From positions 1-9,858 of the forward strand of contig CAZRMT010000047.1 in the NCBI GenBank assembly GCA_964601265.1: 9,858 nt of DNA. The letters run 5' to 3'. Both the position numbers and the translations under genes were made by a program. Origin of the DNA: UBA4675 sp964601265. GTDB lineage: Bacteria > Bacillota > Clostridia > Christensenellales > Borkfalkiaceae. Within the stretch, counting starts at the first letter, position 1. Each line of letters starts with the position of its first letter. Shown here piece after piece: positions 1 through 6,777 of this stretch. A model generated the notes under the pieces. The model saw only the letters and a program-made list of their open reading frames with translations, made no database searches and was not told where the DNA came from.

Positions 1-135
1 GGTGAGTGAAGTTTGCCTTACGGCAAGTTGAGGATATACAATTTGTATAGCTATTGTAGAGGTATGATGAAGCGTACGGCACATAATGAAAGGATTGCCA
101 CGCTTGCTGACGAAAGCTCGCAATGACGGGAAGAA
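1..135. repeat. Dispersed intergenic repeat, left copy
   Basis: This is one copy of a composite repeat that recurs in the same orientation at 9650-9785. The copies share a block running from GAGTGAAG through the hairpin TTGCC-TTAC-GGCAA (13-26) to GGATAT, an identical 20-base stretch at 79-98 (also 9728-9747), and the ending CGCAATGACGGGAAGAA. The segments between are diverged, but each still contains an inverted repeat, for example TATACA/TGTATA around 36-50. No ORF with a ribosome binding site lies in it. The left end is probably cut by the window edge, because in the right copy further hairpin units precede this block. Confidence 0.8.
92..128 (-). repeat. GTCATTGCGA-type palindromic repeat
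   Basis: Read on the minus strand, the unit begins GTCATTGCGAG and ends GCAATCC. The outer arms ATTGC (94-98) and GCAAT (120-124) pair, and a weaker inner stem GCTT/AAGC lies between them. Short intergenic palindromes beginning GTCATTGCGA and ending CAATC are recurrent in many bacterial genomes and metagenome assemblies. I recognise the type but cannot name a family. A second unit with the same ending follows at 181-212, and a diverged one lies at 9741-9777. Confidence 0.65.
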
Positions 136-180
136 GAGAATTGAACGAAAAAAGACTGCACAAGAAGTACGGCTGTCCGA

Positions 181-212
181 CAAAAGCGACATGGTCGCTT
201 CGCAATGACAGT
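181..212 (-). repeat. Half-copy of the palindromic repeat with strong stem
   Basis: A perfect 7-bp stem, AAGCGAC (184-190) and GTCGCTT (194-200) around the loop ATG, is followed by CGCAATGACA, the same 3' ending as the units at 92-128 and 9741-9777. The outer arm ATTGC expected on the left is missing, so this is a partial or diverged unit. Confidence 0.6.
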
Positions 213-245
213 AAAAAAGAGGCTATATAAAATGATAATAAAATA

Positions 246-283
246 AAAAAGTTCACCCTTGAAAGAGAGTGAACTTTTTATTT
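246..283 (-). terminator. Intrinsic terminator (works in either orientation)
   Basis: An 11-bp stem, AAAAAGTTCAC (246-256) with GTGAACTTTTT (269-279), encloses a 12-base loop. It has A-rich and T-rich flanks, so it can act on either strand. It lies about 150 bases beyond the stop codon of the minus-strand surface-protein gene and probably ends that transcript. No plus-strand gene in the window would use it. Confidence 0.7.
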
Positions 284-425
284 AATAGTTTTGTTTTACG
301 ACTGACTATTTTCAGTGACTAATCGTTTTATTTTTCGATTGATTGTTTTTAATGGTTAATCGTTTTGTTTGAACGGCTTCCGCAATATACTTACGGTTGC
401 TCGTTTTGTTTCACGATTGACGTTT
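284..425. repeat. Degenerate tandem repeat, ~37-41 bp period
   Basis: Four loose copies of a unit centred on CGTTTTGTTT plus a following CGATTGA-like segment start near 288, 325, 362 and 403, giving spacings of 37, 37 and 41. The units differ at many positions. The block lies between the stop codon of the surface-protein gene and its probable terminator, so it would be 3' untranslated sequence. No reading frame is supported here. Confidence 0.5.
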
Positions 426-429
426 TGAA

Positions 430-3400
430 TTAGTCGTTGCTTTCGTCGGAAGGAGTTTCCGTTTCAACGGGAGCTTCTTCGGACGAAGTTTTTTCTTCGA
501 ATTCGACTTCGGTTTCTTCGAGAACGGCTTCGATATTTTCGGATACTTCGGCGTTTTCTGCTTGAATATCTTCTACCGTGACGTTTTCTTCAAAATCGAC
601 GTTGTTTTCGGGATTGTCGTAATCGTAATCCTTTTTAGCTTCCTTTTCGGCTACGGCTTTTTTGTTTAAAATCTTTTCGTGAGCTTTTTCACGAGCGGAA
701 GTGTCGTAGTAGCTTTCTCTGTCGAATTTCTTTCTTCTGTGAGCGGTGATGATGTGTTTTACAAGTACCGCTACTAAAGCAATGATAAGCGCAACAGATA
801 CGATTAATGAAGTTGCGAACAAGAAGGGACTATAAGAAGTCGAGTCGCCCGAAGACGTATCCGTTGTATCGTCGTTGGAACTACTGTCGTCGTCGGAAGT
901 GGTGTTGTCTACTTCGAGTAACGCGTCAACCGAGGTTAAATCGGAAATGATAAACGTTCCGCCTTTAACTATTCCGTTTTCAAGCGTTCCGTTGGTCATA
1001 AAGATTACGGAAGTGTGGTCGGAATCGGTCTTTTCGTAGTTGGTCGTAACTCCGTCGGGGTTAGCGTCGGTTTTAATTAAAGTGGGTAATTGAGTGAACG
1101 AAATCTTTTTGCTTTCTGCGGTTGCGTAAGTGTAATCGTAACCGTTTTCGCCGTCCATAAACGCTTTTTCGGTGGTGTAAGTATACTTAAAGTCACGCAA
1201 GTTAACGTTTCTGTCGGTAGAGGTGGTGGTAACTACTCCGTCGAAGAATACTATTCCCGTCGAGGGCGTTTCTCCGTCACGAGAACCGTTCCACATTTCT
1301 ATACGATAATTTCTTGCGGTGTCTTCGTGCTTGCCGGTGGTGATTAAGAACTGTACGGAAGCAAAACCGTCTTTTTCGTTAGCGTTTACGTCTTTTGCGG
1401 TAAGAGCAATCGCATAGCCGTATTGACCTTTGGTTATGGTTTCGTTGGTGTGTTCGTTGGTTTTAGCGTCAACCGAAAGTATAGCGTTGGAAGTATCGTC
1501 CATATCGGATAAATACACGTACGCAGTGGCGTCGCCGAAAATCTTAACCTTGACGGTGATAAGATAGGTGGTTGAAGCGTTGAGCGATAAACTATTGCCG
1601 ATATAACCGAAAGTGCAGTTATCGTTGTTTATCATTAAGGGTTGAGCGTAATCGTTGTCGTTAGCCTTTGCAACTTTTTCGAGCCAAGTCTTAATTTCGG
1701 CTTTATAGTTGGTGGAGCCTACCGTGAATAACGAATTGCTGTAATTGTCGATATACTCGGAATTGATAAGTCCCGCCGTGTCAGTCGGGTGGTTGTATTG
1801 AAGGTCTTTGCTTCCGCCCGTTCTGTTCGTTCCGCCTATCAAGTGCTCGTAGTTTTGTACGTCTGCAACCGCTTTATATGTTATGGTTTGTTTGTTGGGT
1901 AAACCGTAACTGAAAGTATAGCTGTCGGAAGAAGTACTCTCCGAGGGAAGGGTTGCGTATTCGCTTTGAAGCGTTCTCTTGGTTGCGTGGTCTTCGTCGG
2001 AAGTGGAAAGGTTGCTTGCCTCGTCTTCGGAAAGCGTAATGGTTTTAAAGTCTTTTATCGTAGCGCTTCCCTTGGGTAACGTTTCTAAACGGTCGGACGT
2101 TTCGGTTGAACCTAAAACGAATTTCAACGAGAAATATCTGACGTCGTCAGAATAAGTGTTGGATACGATTACCGATACCAAAGTAAAGTCGTCGTTGTCC
2201 TTGTTTTCGCCCTTGGTGGTCTTAAAGTCGGAAAGTAACGATACTTCGGTTCCTTCGGCGGTTTGGCTTTTGCCCTTGTCCATAAGGTAAACGGTTAAGC
2301 CGTTGGTCGAGTTGGTAACGTTTAAGAGTTCCGTTTTAACGTAGAAGGACAAACGAATGTTTTCGTTGTAGTAAACCGCGAAAGCGTTGGTTTCAAAAGA
2401 AAGGGTGGACGGATTCGGGTAGTTGAACGTTAATACGTTGTCCGTGACGGTAGCCGTTGCGTTTAGGTTGAACTTGCTGTCTGCGGAGTTCGATTCGTAA
2501 ACGTTTTCATTTTTGGAGCTTCCGTTTATTTGTAAAGCGGTAAGGTCTTTTTTAGCGTTAATCTTTAAAGTCGTGGTGAGGAAATTGCTTTCGTCCAAAG
2601 CTTTAAAGTTTTCTTCCGTATAATTGTAGTCGTAACGAGTTTCGTCACTTATAAGCTCTTTGCTTGCGTTGTATAAGCTTACGACTTTGTTTAAAGAGGC
2701 GGTTTCGTCGGCGGGAACTTCGCTTGCCTTTAACGTTTTAAAGTGAACGTTATCGAAGAAAGCGAAACCTTCTGCGTATTTGTAGGTGAAGGCACTGCTA
2801 CCGAATCCTAAACCGAGCGTTACGGTGAGGGTGGTTTTTGCAAAATCACTACCTTGAACGTAGATTTGTATCTTGCTCCATCTGCCGTAAGTGTTGATAT
2901 TTTGAATAACGGTTTCGCCCGCATCGATAGAACCTACGGTAGAAGAAACCAAAACGTACGCGCCGTATTCGGTTTTCATGTTAGAAGTTAAGTCTTTGGT
3001 TAATACCCACGCTTCTAACACACCGCTTTCGCCGACGCCCAAGGAAAGAGTAGTGCTCGATTTATAGTATTGAGCGGTACCTTGTCCGTCGCTGGCGACG
3101 ACTTTGTTGTGTATCATAAGGATTTTTCCGCCCTTGCTGATATTGGTTTCGTCGTCCGAGTCGTATTCGCTTTCGCTTACATAGTCGTTATCGAAAGGCG
3201 TGCCGGGGTTGTAATAGAAATATTCCGTATCCAAAGAGTCGGCTTCTACGTTGTTGCCGTTGCTGTCGAGCTTAGGAATAAAGTTTCCGTTGTCGTCTTT
3301 CTTGTACGTTCTCACTTCGTTGCCGTCGTCGTCGGTAGAAGTGGTGTATTCGTAAGCGTATTTAGGAAATGCGTTGGAAGAAGCTATCGTGTCGAAAACT

Positions 3401-3810
3401 TTTATGTAGTTTCCGTCTTCGTCTTTGGCAAGAACGGGGTTGCCCTCGTCGTCGAGCAAAACGTAACCGTCTTCGTCGTATTCGTATTTATAGGTACGAG
3501 TGTCGATTATTCCCGACGCATATGAAGAGGTGGTCGCATTCGATTCCGAAATGCTGTCGTAAGACTTTGACCAGCCCGTGGGCGAAGCGGGATAAGACGT
3601 GACGGCGGTATTTGCCGTGCCGAACTCGAAGTCGCCGTTTTTAAGAACTTGATTATCCGTTCTTTCGGTTATGGTCGTCGTTTCTTCCGTCTCGTCGTCG
3701 GAGGACGTGCCTTTCTTTTTGCATGCTACGGACATTAGCGAAGTAAATACCATAGTAAGCGCAAGAATTAAAATGAGTAAGCTTCTGAATTTTTTCGTAA
3801 ATTTGTTCAT
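430..3810 (-). CDS. Large surface protein with N-terminal lipoprotein-type signal, C-terminal TM helix and acidic tail
   Basis: I do not recognise this 1126-residue protein as a named family. Residues 1-30 form a signal peptide: basic start, hydrophobic core, then MSVAC with Cys30. This lipobox is atypical because Ser, not Leu, is at -3. Residue 57 starts NGDFE, as in CBM4/9-like carbohydrate-binding modules. Terminal-strand motifs of such beta-sandwiches recur at FFDNVHF (351-357) and VFFDGV (854-859), suggesting two or three modules. Residues 110-187 carry repeated D-x-D/N-G-N loops. A Ser/Asp/Thr-rich linker (970-993) precedes a membrane helix (about 994-1018), a basic stop-transfer (HRRKK) and a roughly 100-residue Glu-rich cytoplasmic tail. 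There are only two cysteines, C30 and C732. The ATG at 3810 has AAAAAGGT six bases upstream and its own promoter. The likely role is binding extracellular glycan or protein, tethered to the membrane. The ORF is certain; the function is inferred. Confidence 0.85.
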   Translation of the reverse strand: MNKFTKKFRSLLILILALTMVFTSLMSVACKKKGTSSDDETEETTTITERTDNQVLKNGDFEFGTANTAVTSYPASPTGWSKSYDSISESNATTSSYASGIIDTRTYKYEYDEDGYVLLDDEGNPVLAKDEDGNYIKVFDTIASSNAFPKYAYEYTTSTDDDGNEVRTYKKDDNGNFIPKLDSNGNNVEADSLDTEYFYYNPGTPFDNDYVSESEYDSDDETNISKGGKILMIHNKVVASDGQGTAQYYKSSTTLSLGVGESGVLEAWVLTKDLTSNMKTEYGAYVLVSSTVGSIDAGETVIQNINTYGRWSKIQIYVQGSDFAKTTLTVTLGLGFGSSAFTYKYAEGFAFFDNVHFKTLKASEVPADETASLNKVVSLYNASKELISDETRYDYNYTEENFKALDESNFLTTTLKINAKKDLTALQINGSSKNENVYESNSADSKFNLNATATVTDNVLTFNYPNPSTLSFETNAFAVYYNENIRLSFYVKTELLNVTNSTNGLTVYLMDKGKSQTAEGTEVSLLSDFKTTKGENKDNDDFTLVSVIVSNTYSDDVRYFSLKFVLGSTETSDRLETLPKGSATIKDFKTITLSEDEASNLSTSDEDHATKRTLQSEYATLPSESTSSDSYTFSYGLPNKQTITYKAVADVQNYEHLIGGTNRTGGSKDLQYNHPTDTAGLINSEYIDNYSNSLFTVGSTNYKAEIKTWLEKVAKANDNDYAQPLMINNDNCTFGYIGNSLSLNASTTYLITVKVKIFGDATAYVYLSDMDDTSNAILSVDAKTNEHTNETITKGQYGYAIALTAKDVNANEKDGFASVQFLITTGKHEDTARNYRIEMWNGSRDGETPSTGIVFFDGVVTTTSTDRNVNLRDFKYTYTTEKAFMDGENGYDYTYATAESKKISFTQLPTLIKTDANPDGVTTNYEKTDSDHTSVIFMTNGTLENGIVKGGTFIISDLTSVDALLEVDNTTSDDDSSSNDDTTDTSSGDSTSYSPFLFATSLIVSVALIIALVAVLVKHIITAHRRKKFDRESYYDTSAREKAHEKILNKKAVAEKEAKKDYDYDNPENNVDFEENVTVEDIQAENAEVSENIEAVLEETEVEFEEKTSSEEAPVETETPSDESND
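757..828 (-). other. C-terminal transmembrane helix of the surface protein
   Basis: Residues 995-1018 are uninterrupted hydrophobic sequence (Ile/Leu/Val/Ala) followed by a lysine and HRRKK. By the positive-inside rule this is a single-pass helix with the 1020-1126 tail in the cytoplasm. There is no LPxTG sortase motif. Confidence 0.85.
3250..3483 (-). other. D-x-D-G-N repeat patch in the surface protein
   Basis: Residues 110-187 contain six acidic loops: DEDGY, DDEGN, DEDGN, DDDGN, DDNGN and DSNGN. Each is followed by a short hydrophobic stretch such as YVLL, PVLA, YIKV or FIPK, and most are spaced about 9-12 residues apart within two clusters. The pattern resembles calcium-binding Asp/Asn-Gly loops or tandem beta-hairpins. 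Calcium binding is an inference from composition only. Confidence 0.55.
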
Positions 3811-3852
3811 AGAGTTACCTTTTTAAAGATTTGTTGTTACTTATTTTGTGAA

Positions 3853-3873
3853 ATTGCCCGTACTCGGGGCAAT
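3853..3873 (-). promoter_or_regulatory. 5'-UTR hairpin of the surface-protein gene
   Basis: A perfect 7-bp inverted repeat, ATTGCCC (3853-3859) and GGGCAAT (3867-3873), has a 7-base loop. It begins within a few bases of the transcription start predicted from the promoter at 3885-3913, so it would cap the 5' end of the mRNA. It could be a stabilising 5' stem or a dyad operator. It does not cover the ribosome binding site at 3817-3824. Confidence 0.5.
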
Positions 3874-3884
3874 CGTACCTTGCT

Positions 3885-3913
3885 ATTATATAATATTTTT
3901 CGCAAGTTTGCAA
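3885..3913 (-). promoter_or_regulatory. Sigma-A-type promoter for the surface-protein gene
   Basis: On the minus strand, TTGCAA (-35, 3908-3913) is followed after exactly 17 bases by TATAAT (-10, 3885-3890). This predicts a transcription start near 3878 and a leader of about 68 bases before the ATG at 3810. Confidence 0.75.
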
Positions 3914-4062
3914 CGCTTTTTCGTAAATAAATACGGTTTTTTTATTTGTATTTTATATATAAATAACTAATTTACGCCGATTTCGTCGTCTCTACGAAAA
4001 GGCAAACTGCGTGAAAAGAGTTTTTAAAGAATAGTATTTCGATTTTTAACAAAAATAATTGT

Positions 4063-4434
4063 ATGGACAAGAAAAAGAATTTTTCCGATAAAAAGTATGC
4101 GACGATAGGGTTTTTCGCAGGAATTATAAACGGGCTGTTCGGCGGAGGCGGAGGTATGATTTTGGTTCCCTTTCTTGCAAAAGAGCCTGCGTACGGGCAG
4201 AAAAAAGCGCAAGCCACCGCAATGGCGGTTATGCTCCCCGTGAGTTTATTGACGGCAACGCTTTGCCTAATCGACGGAATTTTTCCTTTTAAAAGGGGAT
4301 TTGCGACGATGTTAGGTGTTTCGCTCGGGGCGATAGTCGGGGCTAAAATTTTATACAAGCTCGATAAAGAAGTTGTGCAAAAGTTTTTTTGTATTTTTAT
4401 TTGCGTTTTGGGGGTTAAAATGCTCGTATTTTAG
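4063..4434 (+). CDS. TSUP (TauE/SafE) family half-transporter, first
   Basis: This 123-residue membrane protein corresponds to half of a TSUP permease; full-length members are about 250 residues with two inverted repeats. The family hallmark is GLFGGGGGMILVP (24-36), in the first hydrophobic segment. Further hydrophobic segments at about 52-70, 80-98 and 105-122 suggest four helices. The family exports sulfite, sulfoacetate or related organic anions by ion coupling; the substrate here is unknown. The ATG at 4063 has no clear Shine-Dalgarno sequence. The frame stays open upstream to 4015 but without another ATG, GTG or TTG, and similarity begins near residue 11. A second half-length TSUP gene follows at 4578, so the functional transporter is probably a dimer of the two. 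Confidence 0.85.
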   Translation: MDKKKNFSDKKYATIGFFAGIINGLFGGGGGMILVPFLAKEPAYGQKKAQATAMAVMLPVSLLTATLCLIDGIFPFKRGFATMLGVSLGAIVGAKILYKLDKEVVQKFFCIFICVLGVKMLVF

Positions 4435-4577
4435 CCGTGTTAAGTTTAAGATGTGCAAAAAATTATATAAAATATGAAAAAATAGCAAAAGAAGAGATAT
4501 GATTATCGAAAAAAATCGGGTTAATTTTTGCGAAAAAACACGAAAAAAGGAAAAGGGGGCAAGCGTAAAGTTTAAGT

Positions 4578-4940
4578 ATGGTATTTTTTTACGTATTATT
4601 TGGAATTTTTGGAGGAGTGCTATGCGGAATGGGAATGGGTGGAGGTACCGTTTTGATACCGCTTTTGGGGATTTTGGGCGAAAAGGGAAGAATTTCGGGC
4701 GCGATAAACCTCGTTTCGTTCGTTCCCGCCTCTATAATTTCGCTTATTTTTCACTTAAAAAACAATCTCGTGGAGAAAAAAGGGCTTGTTACTATGGTGA
4801 TTTTTGCTTTGGTTGGTTCGCTCGCGGGGTTTTTCGCGGGAAAAACGCTCCCGAAAGCGGTTTTAACCAAGATTTTCGCATTGATTTTGCTTTTTATCGG
4901 AATAAAGGGGGTGTATAACTCTTTTTTTAAGAAAAAATAA
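4578..4940 (+). CDS. TSUP (TauE/SafE) family half-transporter, second
   Basis: This 120-residue partner of the preceding gene repeats the same plan: a glycine-rich motif GGVLCGMGMGGGTVLIPLL (12-30), a polar loop, then hydrophobic segments at about 41-60, 69-89 and 95-113 and a short basic end (KKK). The two proteins therefore look like separately encoded halves of one permease. They are not fragments of a recently broken gene: each has its own start and stop, they lie in different frames, and 143 bases with stops separate them. The ATG at 4578 is the only usable start, since an in-frame TAA lies at 4566. The purine-rich GGAAAAGGGGG at 4549-4559 is about 18 bases away, too far for a normal ribosome binding site, so translation may be weak or coupled. 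Both probably act together in the cytoplasmic membrane as an anion exporter. Confidence 0.85.
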   Translation: MVFFYVLFGIFGGVLCGMGMGGGTVLIPLLGILGEKGRISGAINLVSFVPASIISLIFHLKNNLVEKKGLVTMVIFALVGSLAGFFAGKTLPKAVLTKIFALILLFIGIKGVYNSFFKKK

Positions 4941-5023
4941 GTTTTTTTTATCTTGTTAAATTTTAAGAAAATGGATTTTTTCAAAATATTTTTATATTTT
5001 TTCCATATTTTTTTTATTTATCC

Positions 5024-5052
5024 TTGAAAAAAAAGCGGTTTTATGGTAGAAT
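5024..5052 (+). promoter_or_regulatory. Sigma-A-type promoter for the ppx-like gene
   Basis: TTGAAA (5024-5029), a 17-base spacer and TAGAAT (5047-5052) form a good vegetative promoter. The predicted start is near 5059, leaving a leader of about 137 bases before the TTG start codon. Confidence 0.75.
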
Positions 5053-5121
5053 ACTAACATATAGTTTTTTTTATCGTGGGGGACGTTAAAAAAAATTGAG
5101 ATTTAGCACCAAATTTAATGT

Positions 5122-5162
5122 AAAAAATTCGCTAAAATCACAATAAAAAATGCGATTTTTTT
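5122..5162 (+). promoter_or_regulatory. Candidate leader hairpin with U-tract upstream of the ppx-like gene
   Basis: AAAAAATTCGC (5122-5132) can pair with GCGATTTTTTT (5152-5162) apart from one T-T mismatch, with a 19-base loop. The second arm ends in seven T. It lies inside the predicted leader and could attenuate transcription, but the stem is AT-rich and I recognise no known riboswitch. Confidence 0.3.
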
Positions 5163-5196
5163 CATTAACACCATAAAGAACAGAGGAGACGTTATT

Positions 5197-6726
5197 TTGG
5201 ACAAGATAGGAATAATCGACTTAGGATCAAATACAGCAAGGCTTGTTATAGTTAAACTTCTCGGCGACGGTCATTTTGTGGTCGTTGACCAAATTAAAGA
5301 AAGAGTCAGACTCGGTAAAGATATGGAAAGCGACGGCTTTTTAAAGTCTTCCCAAATCGACGATACTATAAAAACTATTAAAATGTTCCGTAGACTATGC
5401 GATTCTTACGGGATAGATACTTCTAATATATTTGCGGTAGGCACTGCGGCGGTAAGAAGAGCAAAAAATCAAAAAAGCTTTTTAGAAGAGGTTTTGACTT
5501 CTTGCGGAATTAAAATCAAAGTTTTGTCGGACGAAGAAGAGGCTACGCTCGTGTATAGGGGCGTAATAAACACGATGGATATTCCCAAAGGGCTTATTTT
5601 CGAAATAGGCGGCGGAAGTATGAAAATCGTCCACTATAATAGGAGAAGTATTCTTAATTATGCAACTTTACCGTTCGGGGCGATGACTTTAACGGAAAAG
5701 TTTGTTACGGACGACGACAATTTTGAGAGAATTACCGAAAAAATCGAAGAATACGTTACGGGAGAACTACAAAAAATAGAGTGGTTAAAGGAAATTCCCG
5801 AGGATTTGCCCGTTATAGGCGTGGGCGGTTCGATGAGAAGTTTGTGTAAAATCAATTTAATGCTTACCAAAGCTTCGGTTGAAACGATACACAACTCGTT
5901 TATCACGAAAGAGCAGTTCGACGTAATTTATAAAAAGCTTCGTACGCTAGACCCTGCGAAGAAAAAGAGAATAAAAGGCGTTCCTTCGTCGAGAGCGGAT
6001 ATTCTTCCTTCGGCGCAAGGGGCGGTTAACGCACTATTGAAAATGCTTAACTCAAACGGCTTTACCGTTTCGGCTTGCGGATTGAGAGAGGGCGTTATGT
6101 TTAACTACGCTATGCCTTCTACTCAAGAAAAACCGATAAGCGACGTTTTAGGGTACAGCCTTAAAACCATAGTCAAGTATTATAATTTAAACGAGGCGCA
6201 CTCCGAACACGTGGTAAATTTGTCGGTGCAACTGTTTAAACAGCTTAGGGTTTTGCATAAATTCCCCCGTCAATACGTCAAAATTTTGAGGGTTGCTTCG
6301 TACTTATTTAATACGGGCTTAAATATTAAGTATTACGATTATCAAAAACATTCCGCATACGTTATATTGAATTCTAACATATACGGGTTAAGTCATAGGG
6401 ATATAGTGCTTGCTTCTTTCGTGGTAGCCGTTCATAAAAACGACGAAATAAATATGAGCGATATTATGAAGTATAGAGATATTATCGGCGAAGAAGATTT
6501 AGACGTAATAAGAAGACTAGGAATTATTCTCCGTATTGCGGAAAGCTTGGACAGAAGCGGTTCGGGCGTCGTTAAAGAAATAGTGTGCGACGTTTTGGGC
6601 GACTCGGTTATTTTAAAAACCGTTTCGGAAGGCGATTCGCAGTTGGAAATTAGAGACGCGCTCGGCGCAAGCGAAGATTTCCAAAGAATTTTCCGTAAGA
6701 AATTGGAAATTATCGTAAACGACTAA
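5197..6726 (+). CDS. ppx: Ppx/GppA family exopolyphosphatase or pppGpp phosphatase
   Basis: This 509-residue cytoplasmic enzyme belongs to the ASKHA phosphatase family that removes terminal phosphate from polyphosphate and/or pppGpp. Phosphate-binding loop 1 is IDLGSNTARL (7-16). The acidic catalytic segment DEEEA (112-116) matches the region of the essential Glu in E. coli Ppx. Loop 2 is FEIGGGSMKIV (135-145), followed by GVGGSMR (208-214) and GLREGV (296-301). Residues 320-509 are the HD-like C-terminal domain (HSEHVV, then KHSAYVILNS), but the LHEVG/LHDIG position reads LFNTG (370-374), so the metal-binding His-Asp is missing. Length equals E. coli Ppx (513). The start is TTG at 5197, fixed by AGAGGAG (5182-5188) eight bases upstream and by the family N-terminus. 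Ppx versus GppA activity cannot be decided from sequence. Confidence 0.88.
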   Translation: MDKIGIIDLGSNTARLVIVKLLGDGHFVVVDQIKERVRLGKDMESDGFLKSSQIDDTIKTIKMFRRLCDSYGIDTSNIFAVGTAAVRRAKNQKSFLEEVLTSCGIKIKVLSDEEEATLVYRGVINTMDIPKGLIFEIGGGSMKIVHYNRRSILNYATLPFGAMTLTEKFVTDDDNFERITEKIEEYVTGELQKIEWLKEIPEDLPVIGVGGSMRSLCKINLMLTKASVETIHNSFITKEQFDVIYKKLRTLDPAKKKRIKGVPSSRADILPSAQGAVNALLKMLNSNGFTVSACGLREGVMFNYAMPSTQEKPISDVLGYSLKTIVKYYNLNEAHSEHVVNLSVQLFKQLRVLHKFPRQYVKILRVASYLFNTGLNIKYYDYQKHSAYVILNSNIYGLSHRDIVLASFVVAVHKNDEINMSDIMKYRDIIGEEDLDVIRRLGIILRIAESLDRSGSGVVKEIVCDVLGDSVILKTVSEGDSQLEIRDALGASEDFQRIFRKKLEIIVND

Positions 6727-6736
6727 TAAAAAAGTT

Positions 6737-6760
6737 AACAAGCCGAAAGGCTTGTTTTTC
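6737..6760 (+). terminator. Intrinsic terminator or attenuator after the ppx-like gene
   Basis: A perfect 8-bp stem, AACAAGCC (6737-6744) and GGCTTGTT (6749-6756), is closed by a GAAA tetraloop and followed by TTTC. The U-tract is only five T, partly inside the stem, and the next gene starts 18 bases downstream without its own visible promoter. It may therefore be leaky and let transcription reach the methyltransferase gene. Confidence 0.7.
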
Positions 6761-6777
6761 TTTGCGGTGGTGAAGTT

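Noticed and set aside
1..235. Insertion sequence or MITE at the window ends
   Set aside because: No transposase, no terminal inverted repeats spanning the element and no target-site duplication can be seen; the repeats are palindromic units of the REP-like kind.
3070..3602. Plus-strand ORFs opposite the surface-protein gene
   Set aside because: Val/Phe-rich translations result from antisense reading of Asp/Glu/Lys-rich coding sequence; there is no start signal or domain.
4435..4577. The two TSUP genes as one gene broken by a frameshift
   Set aside because: Each has a complete N-terminal motif, its own start and stop, and 143 bases of non-homologous sequence with stops between them; a single indel could not restore one chain.
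4499..4918. 139-residue plus-strand ORF overlapping the second TSUP gene
   Set aside because: It is rich in Arg, Gly and Phe with no recognisable domain, lacks a ribosome binding site, and is the out-of-frame shadow of the TSUP gene.
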